A stretch of 64,000 nucleotides of DNA from Strongyloides papillosus (lineage: Eukaryota > Nematoda > Chromadorea > Rhabditida > Strongyloididae). The number at the start of each line of letters is the position of its first letter. The stretch's first letter is position 1. Shown here piece after piece: positions 33,197 through 44,149 of the stretch. The translations under genes were made by a program, and so were the position numbers. The notes beneath the pieces are model-generated. The model ran no database searches. It had not been told where the DNA came from and was given only the letters and a program-made list of their open reading frames with translations. Location of the stretch: NCBI GenBank assembly GCA_005656395.1, contig SRSI01000004.1, positions 806,001-870,000 on the forward strand, in the 5' to 3' direction.

Positions 33197-36157
33197 CTCT
33201 CTTTTTGTCTCTTATGAGTGTACGTTTTTATATTTATTCCCTAATTTTTACATAATATTATTGCATAAGCATATACTGGGATAATAAAAAGTTGTAAAAT
33301 TAAAAAATTAAGTAAAGTAATTAAAATGGATACGATAAAGGCAAAAATTAGAGGTTTCGAGCCAGGGAGTGACGTCGGGCCTTCGGATAGTCGAATAATT
33401 AACAATCATGTAAAGATGTTAAAAATGATGACACTTAATGTCAGATCATTACTCCACAAAATATTTGAATTGAATGAACTGCTGAACTCAGAGGAAATTG
33501 ATGTTGCTTTTATTACTGAAACCAGATGGAAAACAGATGAATGTTTCCAAGAAGAAGGTTTTGTATATATCATGGGTAAAGCGGACAATAGAAATGGAGG
33601 TAGTGGTATAGTTATCAAAAAAGAACTACTAAAATACATTCAAAAAATAGTTACACAATCGTCGAGAATAACCAGTATTGTTATGAAAGTAGAAAATGAG
33701 ACATGTGTTCTTACATCATGTTACTTCCATACTTCTGCTGCTTCTGAAGATGAAATTGACATTTTGTACGACAAATTACGAGGTATCATTATTGATAGTA
33801 AAGATAGAAATATGAAATGCATTGTTGGAGGAGACTTTAATGCAAAGGTACTATTCAATAACAAGAATGGAAGACGGTTAAACGGGAATGTACTAGGAAA
33901 TGAAAGAGGAGAAAAATTGACTCAATTTTGTGAAGAAATGGAATTATGTTGCTGCAATATGCTCTTTAACAGGAAATCCAACAGAAGAACAACTTGGATA
34001 TCACCCAATCAAAAAATTAAAGGAGAAATAGACTATTTCTTATCAGATGAAGTATTAGCTAAAAGAATAAAAGATGTTAGGGCGTTGCAGAAACATATCT
34101 TTAACAGCGACCATAACCCTTTAATATTAAAATTAGAATTCAAAGTCTTATCACATAGGACAAAATTCAAGAACAACAAGGTTAATGTTAGACCGGACTT
34201 TAATAAAATTAACCCCATGAAGTTAAAAGATATTAAGAAAAAATTAAATTGGGACCTTGGTGAAAATGCTGAACAAAACTATGATACAATCAGAAGTAAT
34301 CTTACAAAAATTTACAATGAATGTAAAATAAAAGAAATAAAGTCATCACGTAGAATCACTGATGATCCGATAATCAAAAGTCTACTTATCAAGAGGAAAA
34401 ATCTTAAAAGTAAAGGTTTGAATTATACTATTCTTAGCAAACTAATAAGATTCGAAATTAGTGATTTGTGCTTAAAAAGAACAAATTTAGTTATTGATAA
34501 AGCTATCAAGGAAGGTAGATCAATGAAATATGTTTTTAAAGAAACAGCTAGGAAAAAATTCAACAACATAAGCAAAGATAGTGTGAATAAAACCTTTGGT
34601 GAAATCTTCGGTAAAGAAAGGGGAGAAAGTATCGAGTGGAGGAATTATGTCGAAAAAGATTCTAAATGGCATCCCATAACTCCTGAAGAAGTTAGTTTTA
34701 GAATCAAAAAAAGTAAAAGAAAAGCTTGTGGACCTGATGGCATTTTTCTCGAACACCTCATATTAGGTGGCAGAAAAGCAGCAGAAGCACTAGCTACTTT
34801 ATTCAATAAGCATGGACATTTGATTCCTGACCAAATGAATGAATGCAATATAGTTCTTATCAAAAAACCTAGCAGTATTTCGAATGATATTTCTAGTTTT
34901 AGGCCGATATCAATCCTACAAACTATTTTCAAAATTTATACTGGAACTTTACTTGAACGTATCCAAGATAAGATTGAAAATTGTGTCAGTTCTAGCCAGG
35001 CGGGGTTTTTTCGAAAAAGAAATACTTTAAATCAGATATTACAATTCTGCACAATAATTCAAACGTGTAGAGAGTATAAGAAAGATTTATATGCTATTTT
35101 TATAGATTTTAAAAAAGCATTCGATTCAGTTAACCATAGCTGGCTTCTCTACAGTTTGGCAATAAATGATTTTGATGAAGAATTGGTAAAAAGAATTGAA
35201 GCATTATACAGATCTCCAAAAGCTACCTTCTCTACAGGTATCAACAATTCATATACTACAATCGAAGTGAAGTCAGGTATTAGACAGGGTGATACATTAA
35301 GCCCAAAATTGTTTATTCTATTATTGGAAATAATTCTTAAGAATGCCCAACATGATTTAGATGATTGTTTTAAAAACGAAGAAAGTAATCTAGTTAAGAT
35401 TATGATTGATGGTACTCCTACAGTTAGCTTCAAATTAGAGTTTGCTGACGACATAGTAATATACACCTATGATCAAAAGCTAACAGAAAAAATAGCTCAA
35501 GTTATTGAATATCATGCCAGGAAAACAGGTCTAGAGTTGAATAAGGATAAAACAAAAATGATGGCTACGCAATATAAAAAGAAGTTGGATAATCCAATAT
35601 ATGAAGTAGTATCAAATTATAAATACCTAGGAAGAGTGGTATCTATGGACCTGAATGGAGACAATAACGATTTCAATGAACGTGCAAAGGCCACATGGCG
35701 GGCAAGATTTAAAAACAAAGAACTATTAAATAGGGCTGATTACAAAAATAAATTAAGAATTTATAATTGCATCATAAGACCAGCAACTCTATACAGTATA
35801 GAATCTATGAGACCGACTATTATGCTTATCAATAAATTTGTATCACTGGAGAAGAAGGTTCTATATTCTATTTTCAAAAAAGAGATCCATCCTGCTATGT
35901 GCATTAAAGATATAATACTAGATAGAATGGAAAAGGCAAGAAAACCTTTTGATGTATATGTCGAGAAAGATTGGAAAAGACCAGTAGGCAGACCTCCAAA
36001 GAGACTTCTATCTCTTGTTCCTGATAATTCTACTATACGAAAACAACCTGATAGAAAAGCCAAATCATCATTAAATGTTAATATTTATAAATGTTTGTAA
36101 ATTTTTCGTCCCTTTTAGGTGAATGCGAATAAAATAAAATAAAATAAAATAAAAAAT
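33197..36157 (+). mobile_element. Full-length RTE-type LINE
   Basis: About 2.96 kb, bounded by an imperfect 15-bp target duplication AAATCTATATTYATT (33182-33196 and 36158-36172). A short 5' leader, one intact ORF and a 40-60 bp 3' UTR end in tandem AAAAT units rather than poly(A). Short 3' tails of simple repeats are typical of RTE elements. No tRNA or other special target is seen at this site. Confidence 0.88.
33326..36100 (+). CDS. RTE-type LINE protein: APE endonuclease and reverse transcriptase
   Basis: 924 codons, intact. Residues about 35-275 are an AP-endonuclease domain: N in LNVRSL, E in ITETRW, D and N in GGDFNAK, and the SDHNPL motif. The reverse transcriptase spans about 450-780: GPDGIFLEHL, FRPISILQTIFK, FIDFKKAFDSVNH, SGIRQGDTLSP and catalytic FADD (about 704), followed by KYLGRVVSMD. 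After it come the ATWRARFKNK and LYSIESM segments seen in RTE-like C-termini. It nicks DNA with its own endonuclease and primes cDNA at the nick (family knowledge). One ORF carrying both domains and the simple-repeat tail favour RTE; a CR1/Jockey-like lineage is the alternative. Confidence 0.92.
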   Translation: MDTIKAKIRGFEPGSDVGPSDSRIINNHVKMLKMMTLNVRSLLHKIFELNELLNSEEIDVAFITETRWKTDECFQEEGFVYIMGKADNRNGGSGIVIKKELLKYIQKIVTQSSRITSIVMKVENETCVLTSCYFHTSAASEDEIDILYDKLRGIIIDSKDRNMKCIVGGDFNAKVLFNNKNGRRLNGNVLGNERGEKLTQFCEEMELCCCNMLFNRKSNRRTTWISPNQKIKGEIDYFLSDEVLAKRIKDVRALQKHIFNSDHNPLILKLEFKVLSHRTKFKNNKVNVRPDFNKINPMKLKDIKKKLNWDLGENAEQNYDTIRSNLTKIYNECKIKEIKSSRRITDDPIIKSLLIKRKNLKSKGLNYTILSKLIRFEISDLCLKRTNLVIDKAIKEGRSMKYVFKETARKKFNNISKDSVNKTFGEIFGKERGESIEWRNYVEKDSKWHPITPEEVSFRIKKSKRKACGPDGIFLEHLILGGRKAAEALATLFNKHGHLIPDQMNECNIVLIKKPSSISNDISSFRPISILQTIFKIYTGTLLERIQDKIENCVSSSQAGFFRKRNTLNQILQFCTIIQTCREYKKDLYAIFIDFKKAFDSVNHSWLLYSLAINDFDEELVKRIEALYRSPKATFSTGINNSYTTIEVKSGIRQGDTLSPKLFILLLEIILKNAQHDLDDCFKNEESNLVKIMIDGTPTVSFKLEFADDIVIYTYDQKLTEKIAQVIEYHARKTGLELNKDKTKMMATQYKKKLDNPIYEVVSNYKYLGRVVSMDLNGDNNDFNERAKATWRARFKNKELLNRADYKNKLRIYNCIIRPATLYSIESMRPTIMLINKFVSLEKKVLYSIFKKEIHPAMCIKDIILDRMEKARKPFDVYVEKDWKRPVGRPPKRLLSLVPDNSTIRKQPDRKAKSSLNVNIYKCL

Positions 36158-36292
36158 AAATCTATATTTATTTTTAATAGACTAACGATATTTATTTTTT
36201 TATCTTATTTGATAGCTAAAAAGAACCACAAAACTTAATATATACAATTCAAAAACGTCATCTTGTAGTCATCTATTTATTCTAAATCTCTA

Positions 36293-38021
36293 CACTCAAA
36301 AATGAAAACTGTCGTTTTGACAAATACACTATAACTCTCCGATGTAGTGTTAAAAAAATAAAATATTCATTTATTTTATTATTAAATGTCACTGTTATTA
36401 AATATTCAAAGTATACTCAATTTAAAAAAATTACTATAATACTTATCATAAATATCAAATCACTTAAAAACAAAATGAGATATCATTTTTCATAAATCGA
36501 TATACCTTTATCTATTATTGTTTGTGGTTTTTTCAGGAAATGTATTGTATATTTTAAAAACCAGGTATGTAAGTTGTATTAACTATATGTGATGTCGAAA
36601 CGACTTACATACTTGTTAAAATAGTTTGCCATGCTTTTTTTAGAAAATGTATACATTTCTTACAAAATGTAAATACTCTGTCAAAACGACATTACCTATA
36701 CATTTTTTTATAAAAGTGCACATACATTTCTTATAACTTACTATACATTTTTTTAAAAGTGAATAGTTATATTAGCATAAATGTATGATCAATCTTAAAA
36801 AATAAACTTGATTTTTTTGCTAAATTAAATATACTAAATAGCAATTTTATACAAGTCAAAACGACGTACACAAAAAAATAATGCCAAAAATTCAACATTT
36901 CAACAGAAATCGTTAATTTTTTTATATTTTTTATAAAATATACGAAAGATCGTAATTTATAAACACTAAAATAATGAATTTAACATGTAATAATTATGTT
37001 TTTACAATTAATATTGTCTTTAAGTAATTTTTTATTTTTTTAAATATTATTGCACTTTTTTATACTAATTAAATTTATTTTTCAACAAAAATATTTATAA
37101 ATTAACAAAATTCAAGAACGTGTGCAGTTTTTAAAAATTCAAAGTAATTAAAAAGTAATTTTTTAAAACAATAAGTATTTATTTTGTTATTTTAATAATT
37201 ATAAATATTTTTAAATAACTATTTTTTACAATTTTATTAAATTATAGTATGCAGATTACAAATGAATTGTTTCAAATGATTCTGCAAATCTAAAACAATA
37301 ATATTCATACTTTATTACTTTTGATGTATAATTATCATCTATAACAATCATAATTAATTAATTTTATCTTTCTCAAAATTTTTATAGTAGTTAAGGCTTA
37401 CATTTATAGTATTTTCCTTCCACTTTGAATCTTTCTTAAGTCATTCTCAAAAAATCATAGGGGTTTCACTTTATCACTAGTATTTTTAAAAAGATTCATA
37501 TACATTTTTATAAAAGATATATTTCAATTTACGAAAATAAGTATGTGTTTTGCATTGATTATACATAATTTCTTATAAAAAAACAACCATACAATTTAAA
37601 AAATGTATAGTAAATGTCGTTTAGAAATGTCTATACATTTTATACAAAAATGTATAACAAGTAATAAAAAAAAGTATGTATGTCGTTTCGACTGTATGTA
37701 CATTTTTAATAGAAATGCTATAAAATTTTGAAAAATGTTTGGTACTTTCTTTAAGATATGTCTATAAATTTTTTATTAAAATATATAGCAATTTCTAAAA
37801 GAAGGTATGTTTATCGTTTTGACTGTATGTACATTTTTTTTAAAAAAATCATACATTTTACGAAAAATGTATGGCATTTCTTTAAAAATTGATACGTATT
37901 TTATATTTATAATGTGGGCCTAATTAACAATAAGATAATTGATAGTCGAAATAACAGAACTCTGCACTATAACCCATGATTGCACAATTTCTGTCAAAAC
38001 GACAGTTTTAAATTTTGAGTG
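36293..38021. mobile_element. TA-flanked fold-back transposon (Tc1/mariner-like ends)
   Basis: 1729 bp between TA dinucleotides (36291-36292, 38022-38023). Termini are CACTCAAAAATGAAAACTGT on the left and, reverse-complemented, CACTCAAAATTTAAAACTGT on the right, both followed by CGTTTTGACA. Several internal copies of GTCGTTTYGACTGTATGTAC and its complement make the element largely self-complementary. No ORF. Confidence 0.78.
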
Positions 38022-38186
38022 TATATTGTTTTCGTATTCAAAGAAGTACACTAGCTTTGTTGAATATGCATTTCATATAGAAATACAGTAATCTGTAAAG
38101 CTAGTTTTTTTTAAACTCATCTAAAATAATATAGTGATAATATTTACCATTTTTTTATGAAAAAAACTCTAGTGGATAAAGATACG

Positions 38187-38241
38187 TATAACCATACTTC
38201 TCTACTAGTATAATTACGGTGGTAGAGAAGTAGGTAGATAC
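38187..38241. mobile_element. tTIR-3 element, right end only
   Basis: The sequence ends in GTAGAGAAGTAGG followed by TAGATACCC, matching the right end of the 54803-56082 element (GTGGAGAAGTAGGTATGCCTC). It also shows the internal inverted TACTTCTCTAC seen there. It stops eight bases before a tRNA 5' end, the same register as the other tTIR-3 insertions. I could not find its left end. Confidence 0.55.
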
Positions 38242-38249
38242 CCTGGATC

Positions 38250-38267
38250 GCCTCATTAGTTCAGTTG
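38250..38267 (+). pseudogene. 5' fragment of a tRNA (Thr- or Met-like)
   Basis: GCCTCATTAGTTCAGTTG has a standard acceptor 5' strand and box A. It is cut at about position 18 by tTIR-1 copy D. No matching 3' half follows the element, so the rest of the gene has been lost or moved. The acceptor equals that of the tRNA-Thr at 39431-39502. Confidence 0.7.
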
Positions 38268-39232
38268 GGTGACACGTGAATTCTACAATGCGTTTTTTGC
38301 CAATTCACCGTGATACATAAGATTCCAAATTCCGTGTTAGGAGTATCTAATAAAAAATATGCCAAAAATGTGTAGTTAAAAATATATTTAATAATAAAAT
38401 TAACACTTTTCATTAAAGAAATTTAAATAATTAAAAGAATATAAGTTTATTTATAAAATAAACACTTTTTAATATATAAAATAATTTAATAATTAAAATA
38501 ATGTATGTGTATTAGTAAAATAAATATTTTGTTATTAAAATATAATTAAGTTTTAAAAAAACTATACGTTTATTATTAAAATTCCACTGAAACAATAATA
38601 TTAAAAATTACTTTAGTTAAAAAATTCTTTTAATACAAAATTTTCTTTCCTAATGTTTTTAGCTATAAAAATGTTTATTTTTCCAAAAAAATATGCCAAC
38701 TTTATTTATTTTTAAAAGATTAATGAAAATAATCAACCGCGTAGCCCCTTTTATAAGAAATTTTTATATAATATACAATATTTTTATGAGATTATTTTAT
38801 TTTGACACAGTAATAATATCTTGTTTTTTTTTAATTTTTAAAAAATGTATATATTATTATATACTTATACAATTAAAATAGAATTACTTATATTATTTTA
38901 GAAAAAAATATTTTTACACTAAAGGGAGAGAAAATTTACTATTACTTGGAAAAATGTATATACTATATGTACTTTTGTTTCTTTTGAAGTGACAGAAAAA
39001 TTTTAAGTGAATGAAATGAAATAAATGTAGGGTTGGTACTTTCAGGATGTCGTCGGTTTATAAAACCCAGTTTCTCGGTAGTCGAGAATACTGAGGTTTG
39101 CATTTTATTAATTGCATAGTAGAAATGCATTATTTCACTGTGCAATTTCTAAAATGCATTTTTTGTCAAAAAACCGTGATTTGTCTAAATCGCGTTTTTT
39201 GACAAAAAATTTTGAAGAATTCACGTGCACCC
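38268..39232. mobile_element. tTIR-1 element, copy D (inverted)
   Basis: 965 bp. The right-type end GGTGACACGTGAATTCTACA is on the left, next to the tRNA 5' fragment. The left-type end (reverse-complemented GGGTGCACGTGAATTCTTC) is on the right, next to non-tRNA sequence. No target duplication. The conserved block is at about 38985-39102, inverted relative to copy B. A 62-codon ORF inside is likely chance. Confidence 0.82.
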
Positions 39233-39430
39233 TTTTTTGATATTAATGCTCTTCACTATTTTTTAAATTTATTCCAAACAATTAATACTATAAATAATTT
39301 TTTTTCATTTGTTTCGGAATAAAAAAAGTTTTCTTGTACATCAAAAATATAAACTTTCTTGACAATATTAGCTATTTAATATAAAAAACTATTTTTCTTT
39401 GTAAATAATAAAAGTGAGGATCTCAAAAGA

Positions 39431-39502
39431 TGCCTCATGCTGGAATCGAACCAGCGACCTTCTGTTTACTAGACAGACGCTCTGCCCCTGAGCCAATGAG
39501 GC
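39431..39502 (-). tRNA. tRNA-Thr (AGU)
   Basis: Complete cloverleaf. Acceptor GCCTCAT/ATGAGGC, box A TGGCTCAGGGG, anticodon stem-loop TCTGT-CTAGTAA-ACAGA with AGT, box B GGTTCGATTCC. A T4 run follows on the minus strand. No transposon abuts its 5' end. Confidence 0.94.
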
Positions 39503-40492
39503 TGCTTGGGTTCACTTTATTCCTTTATAAAACACTATTTCAATTCAATTTATTTTTGCCAATGTCCTTGGCTCTTTAATAACTTTTAAGCAAATATTAT
39601 GTATCTTTCTTTCAAAATTCTGACTAAAATCAATTTTGTTTAAAAATTTATTAATATTTAAAAGTAATAATTAATTTAATACCATAATACAAAAAAGTAA
39701 TAAAATATAATAATTAATTGATAAAAAAAATTTGTTAAATTACTAAATTAACGTTAAGGTTTTGTTTTAATAATAAAGAAATTTTTTATTTCCTAAAATT
39801 CAAATGCAGTTGTTATTTTCAACTATCTATGTCTTTTTTAGACAAATAAAAATGTTGTGGCAAGTAATTTGTTTCTTACTTTTTACGTCGTGATTTATTT
39901 ATAAATTATTTGTATTTGTTTGACGCATCTTTGTCAAAAAATAAATTGTTAATTTTAATGCTTTTTTAATTTCAATATAGCTGTTGTTAAGATCTTCATA
40001 AACTTAACTTTAAAGAATACGCTGATATTTATTTTCACCGTAGATTCTATTCGTTGTAAATATAAAAAAAATAGTTATTTTTATCATACTACTTAAATTT
40101 CTAATTAAATTTTTTAAAAAGTTTATCAATAATGTACAAAAAAAAAGATATATCTATTATTGTTATGAAGATTTATATAACATTGATTGCAATTGATTTC
40201 AATGGTATAATTTTTACGATGCATAAATTTAAAGGAATGAAAGATATTTTAAAAGATCTGCTTATATTTCTATTTTATTTATCACAAATTAATAGCTTAA
40301 TAAGAATTATTTTATTAATTTTTTTATATGAATTTCACCAAAGAATAATTTAACATTTAATGTCTTTATAAAAGTGTTAAACATCTTTATGCCAAACTTT
40401 GATTTACTTTATTAATTATATTTGCAAAGAAATTGTCATACAATCACTTTCCATTATTTTTCAGTAGAACAATTTCGACTCCCCACCGGCAA
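39503..40492. other. AT-rich spacer
   Basis: Between two intact tRNA genes. A 73-codon ORF at 40132-40353 has no recognisable motif and A/T-driven composition. Confidence 0.5.
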
Positions 40493-40566
40493 GCCGCCAT
40501 AGCTCAGTCGGTTAGAGCGTGGGTCTAATAAGCCCAAGGTCGCAGGTTCGACCCCTGCTGGCGGCA
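40493..40566 (+). tRNA. tRNA-Ile (AAU)
   Basis: Complete. Acceptor GCCGCCA/TGGCGGC, box A TAGCTCAGTCGG, anticodon stem-loop TGGGT-CTAATAA-GCCCA with AAT, box B GGTTCGACCCC. Followed by TCTTTTGCCTTTTTT, good Pol III terminators. Confidence 0.95.
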
Positions 40567-41220
40567 TATCTTTTGCCTTTTTTAGCGTTTTTTTTATAAA
40601 TTATAATGTATTTGTTTCTGTAAATTATCTTTGCTAATTTTTAGAAATAAATGAAATTCAACAAAAGTAATTTTTTTCATTATTTTATTTCTACTGTTAT
40701 CAAAATATTTATCAATTATGCTTAGTCATAACAAAAGAAAATATAAATAATTATTATAGTGTATAATTTTACTAAAAAGTTGTAAGTAGTGAATTAATAA
40801 TTATTTATTTTTTAATTTTAAATGATAGTATTTTTATTTTCCAATAAAACAGATAAAATTTTATGTTTAAGTTTTCCCGAATTTTGGTTGACAGGAAAAT
40901 TATTCCAGGAAAAATAAAAATTACTAGAGAAATAATTGTGAGAAAAATAAATTTCAGTGTTTTTTCTGTAAATTAAACTCAGTATACGGTAGATATATAT
41001 TTTTTTAGATATACGTAAGATAACCCTGTCTATTATACATTGGGAAGAATTAAAATTAAAAAATTTTTGTCAAACTAAAGAAATTTTAAAGTTTAGTACA
41101 ACATTCAAGTAAAAAACATTCCTTGCTATTTCTTCAAATTGCACAAAAACTTTTCTGTCAATTTTATAGTGTTAAATAAAAAGAAATTACTTTATTTTAA
41201 ATATTTTTAAAAGAAATAAC

Positions 41221-41724
41221 AATACCAAAAACTTCGTTTTTGTAAAAAACATACTTTTATATTGAAATTCATTTTGCGCACTCAAAAGTATGAAAATAAA
41301 TTTTGATTTTTATATTATCACTTTACCTGGCAATATAAAAGTATCGCCGTCCGAGGCATTTGAATACCTTATCGTTTGTGATTGAACTATAGTCAAAGCA
41401 AACATTTCTTTTAAATTATTTACATTTTGATCTTTATTGGTTAGAAATTAAAATACTTACTTTTGTAGAGACTTGTTTATAAATGTATTATTAGGTATAT
41501 GCTTATTTTTTATTATTTTAATGAGAAAAGCTCTTATTATTTAATATTCAGTGATATCTTTTTGTAGTCTTCAACAAATATTTAAATGCCTCGGACGGCG
41601 ATACTTTTGTATTGCCAGGTAAAGTGATAATATGAAAATCATTATTTATTTTCATACTTTTGAGTGCGCAAAATGAATCTCAATATAAAAGTATGTTTTT
41701 TACAAAAACGAAGTTTTTGGTATT
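41221..41724. repeat. Fold-back element with ~150-bp arms
   Basis: Near-perfect inverted arms (41221-41372 and about 41584-41724) begin AATACCAAAAACTTCG. They contain GCGCACTCAAAAGTATG and a GC-rich inner box, CGCCGTCCGAGGCATTT. The central spacer is about 210 bp. No clear target duplication. No ORF. Confidence 0.8.
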
Positions 41725-42773
41725 GCTATTTATTTTCATAATTTTTCGTGACAAAAATTAATTAAATTATCTACAAACTCTACAATGAAAAATGTTTATA
41801 TTGTAAGTAACCAAAAAACAGTTTCTAGGTACATCTTTTCAATCATGACATTAATTAATTTTTAAATCACTTAAATCTATATTAAACATAAGAAAAAAAC
41901 AGTAAAAATTGTAAATTTGCAACAATAAAAAGAAGATAATTTACAAAAATTTTCACTTAAATGGATTTTAGTTTCTAAAAATATACATTAAAAACGTTAA
42001 AAGTTAATATCTGAAGATTTTAAATCCAAAAAGTTTGAATTTTTTCTAAAGTCTAACTTGTTTTTAATATTATTGTCACAAAAAACCTTCTGGTGATGCA
42101 AAAAAACTACGATTTTTTTATCTTTCTTGTATATTGTAACATAATTATCCAACACAAAGTAATGACACATATATATATTAAATTTGTATGTGTGTGTCAA
42201 ATCTATAGTTAATTTACGGCCCAGCCATTAATTCAAAAAAATCACCATTTTTGGCACTTTGGCATTAATTATTTCCACTTTGGAAAAACTTTTTTGAAAA
42301 TTTCTTTTTAAATTATGGTAGTCCATGTTGGGATCTACCTTCATGCAAAATTTCAGGGTCTAATTCTAAAATTAAAGAGGTCAAAAATGCTAACGTTGCA
42401 TTTTTTGTTGCATACATACATCTACGAGTCAATATAAAAGTATATAAAAATCTAATGATACTCAATCATTGAATATAAAATTTTAATTATTTAGAAAAAA
42501 AATATCTTAAAAATGATGATAACCAATTACTAAGTAACATCATTCATATATATTAAACTCTTTCTACAAATTAACCGTAGAAACATTATAAATCACTATG
42601 AAAAAAAGCTACCTAACATTAAGAATTAGTTTATTTCTTTTTAGTTGCTCTAAATTTTATCATATATAATATTTTTATAATCATTTAAAATGATTAAAAA
42701 TACATGGTAGAAATAAATTAAATTGTTTTAATAACTTGTACTGATTTATATGAAGAATAAAAGCAAAACAATT
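41725..42773. other. AT-rich spacer
   Basis: No gene supported. A minus-strand ORF of 67 codons (41997-42200) has no motif. Confidence 0.5.
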
Positions 42774-42855
42774 CGCAGCCAGCAGGATTCGAACCTGCGC
42801 GGGCAAAGCCCAAGTGATTTCTAATCACTCTCCTTAACCGCTCGGACATAGCTGC
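42774..42855 (-). tRNA. tRNA-Ser (AGA)
   Basis: Complete class II tRNA. Acceptor GCAGCTA/TGGCTGC, box A TGTCCGAGCGG, anticodon stem-loop AGTGA-TTAGAAA-TCACT with AGA, long variable arm, box B GGTTCGAATCC. No mobile element abuts it. Confidence 0.94.
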
Positions 42856-43470
42856 ACAACCGCGTACCATCTAATAAGCCACCGAACAAAAATATTTAGT
42901 AATGATTTTTGAAATCTCGTTGTATATAAATGTCACAAATAACTACCATACATTATTCAAAAAAATGTAGAATTTTGCAAAAGACCTGTCAGCTTTAATA
43001 ATTACCAGTAATCTGTAATAATATTATAAATTATTTTGGGTAACTACCATTTTTGTCTAAACATTCAGGCAAAACATACATATAAAAAAGGACTATTTTT
43101 GAAATAGCGATCATTTTTTTTATCTAAAAAAAATATTTCAAAATGAGAATTAGTTGTTTTTTTTTTAAAACAATCATATATTCTTTGTGACATATTAAAT
43201 ATAATAATTATAGAAAAATTAATTAAAAATTTATTTTTTTTTCAAATTTTGTGTTTCCCTGTCGATTTCCTATATGGAGTATATTATGACGGCAGTGCTA
43301 AACAAGTGGTGCATTACACTATCTTTATCAGAAAATAAAAAAAACTAGTATAATTTATTTAAAAATTACATAAAATGCATTTTTTTAAACTATCGTTAAC
43401 ACTTCGTGTCGAGTAAAATGTTCCATTATTTTAGAAATCATTCTAAAAAAACTTTTATATATGTACGTTA

Positions 43471-43627
43471 TGCCTGAACGTTCATCTAAGGGTCATTTTA
43501 AAATATACGTTTTGCCTGAATATTCATTTAGAAATCATTTTTAAACGTATGTTTTGCCAAGAAGTTCGGGCGGAATGTTCAAGCAAAACGTTCATTATAA
43601 AGTGACCCGTAGATGAATGTTCAGGCA
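43471..43627. repeat. Imperfect inverted repeat with TGCCTGAACGTTCAT motif
   Basis: TGCCTGAACGTTCATCTAAG at the left is matched inverted by GTAGATGAATGTTCAGGCA at the right. Further copies of the TTCAGGCAAAAC motif lie inside and at 43063. Probably a small fold-back element or part of a larger one. Confidence 0.55.
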
Positions 43628-44149
43628 AAACTACAGTTTGCGTTATTTTGCAAGTTTTTCATAGTCATTTCAATTATTTTATTTTTCGCTTCTGCACAAA
43701 GAATTTAACAATTTTTCAAATACTAATTGAGAAGAAAAGTTTTAAACAACGCAAAATATTATATTGTTGCATAAATTTTGTCATTTTTCACAAAAATATA
43801 TGTATTTGGCATTTTAATGTAATAGTGAAAAAATATTTTATGACAATTATGTTATCACTTGTGAATTTGTATATAAGCCTAAATTTTTTTTATTGTACCA
43901 CATAATAACATTTTTTTTTACTTCTTAAGATAAAAAGTAAGTTAATTAATATTTTTATGTCTTTTTACTATTTTATAATACGTTTAATGAAAGTATAAGA
44001 TAGAATCGCTACATTGTTTTTTAAAGTAAGCATCACTAATAACTTATTTTTTTATGTTTTATTTATTTAATCTAGATATTTTTTATGATATTATACTTAT
44101 CTTAAAGTATAACCAGTCTATTATCTATACCAAAAAAAAAATAAGGAAA

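Noticed and set aside
38693..38881. 62-codon hydrophobic ORF in tTIR-1 copy D
   Set aside because: F/I/Y-rich translation of T-rich DNA, not conserved in the other tTIR-1 copies.
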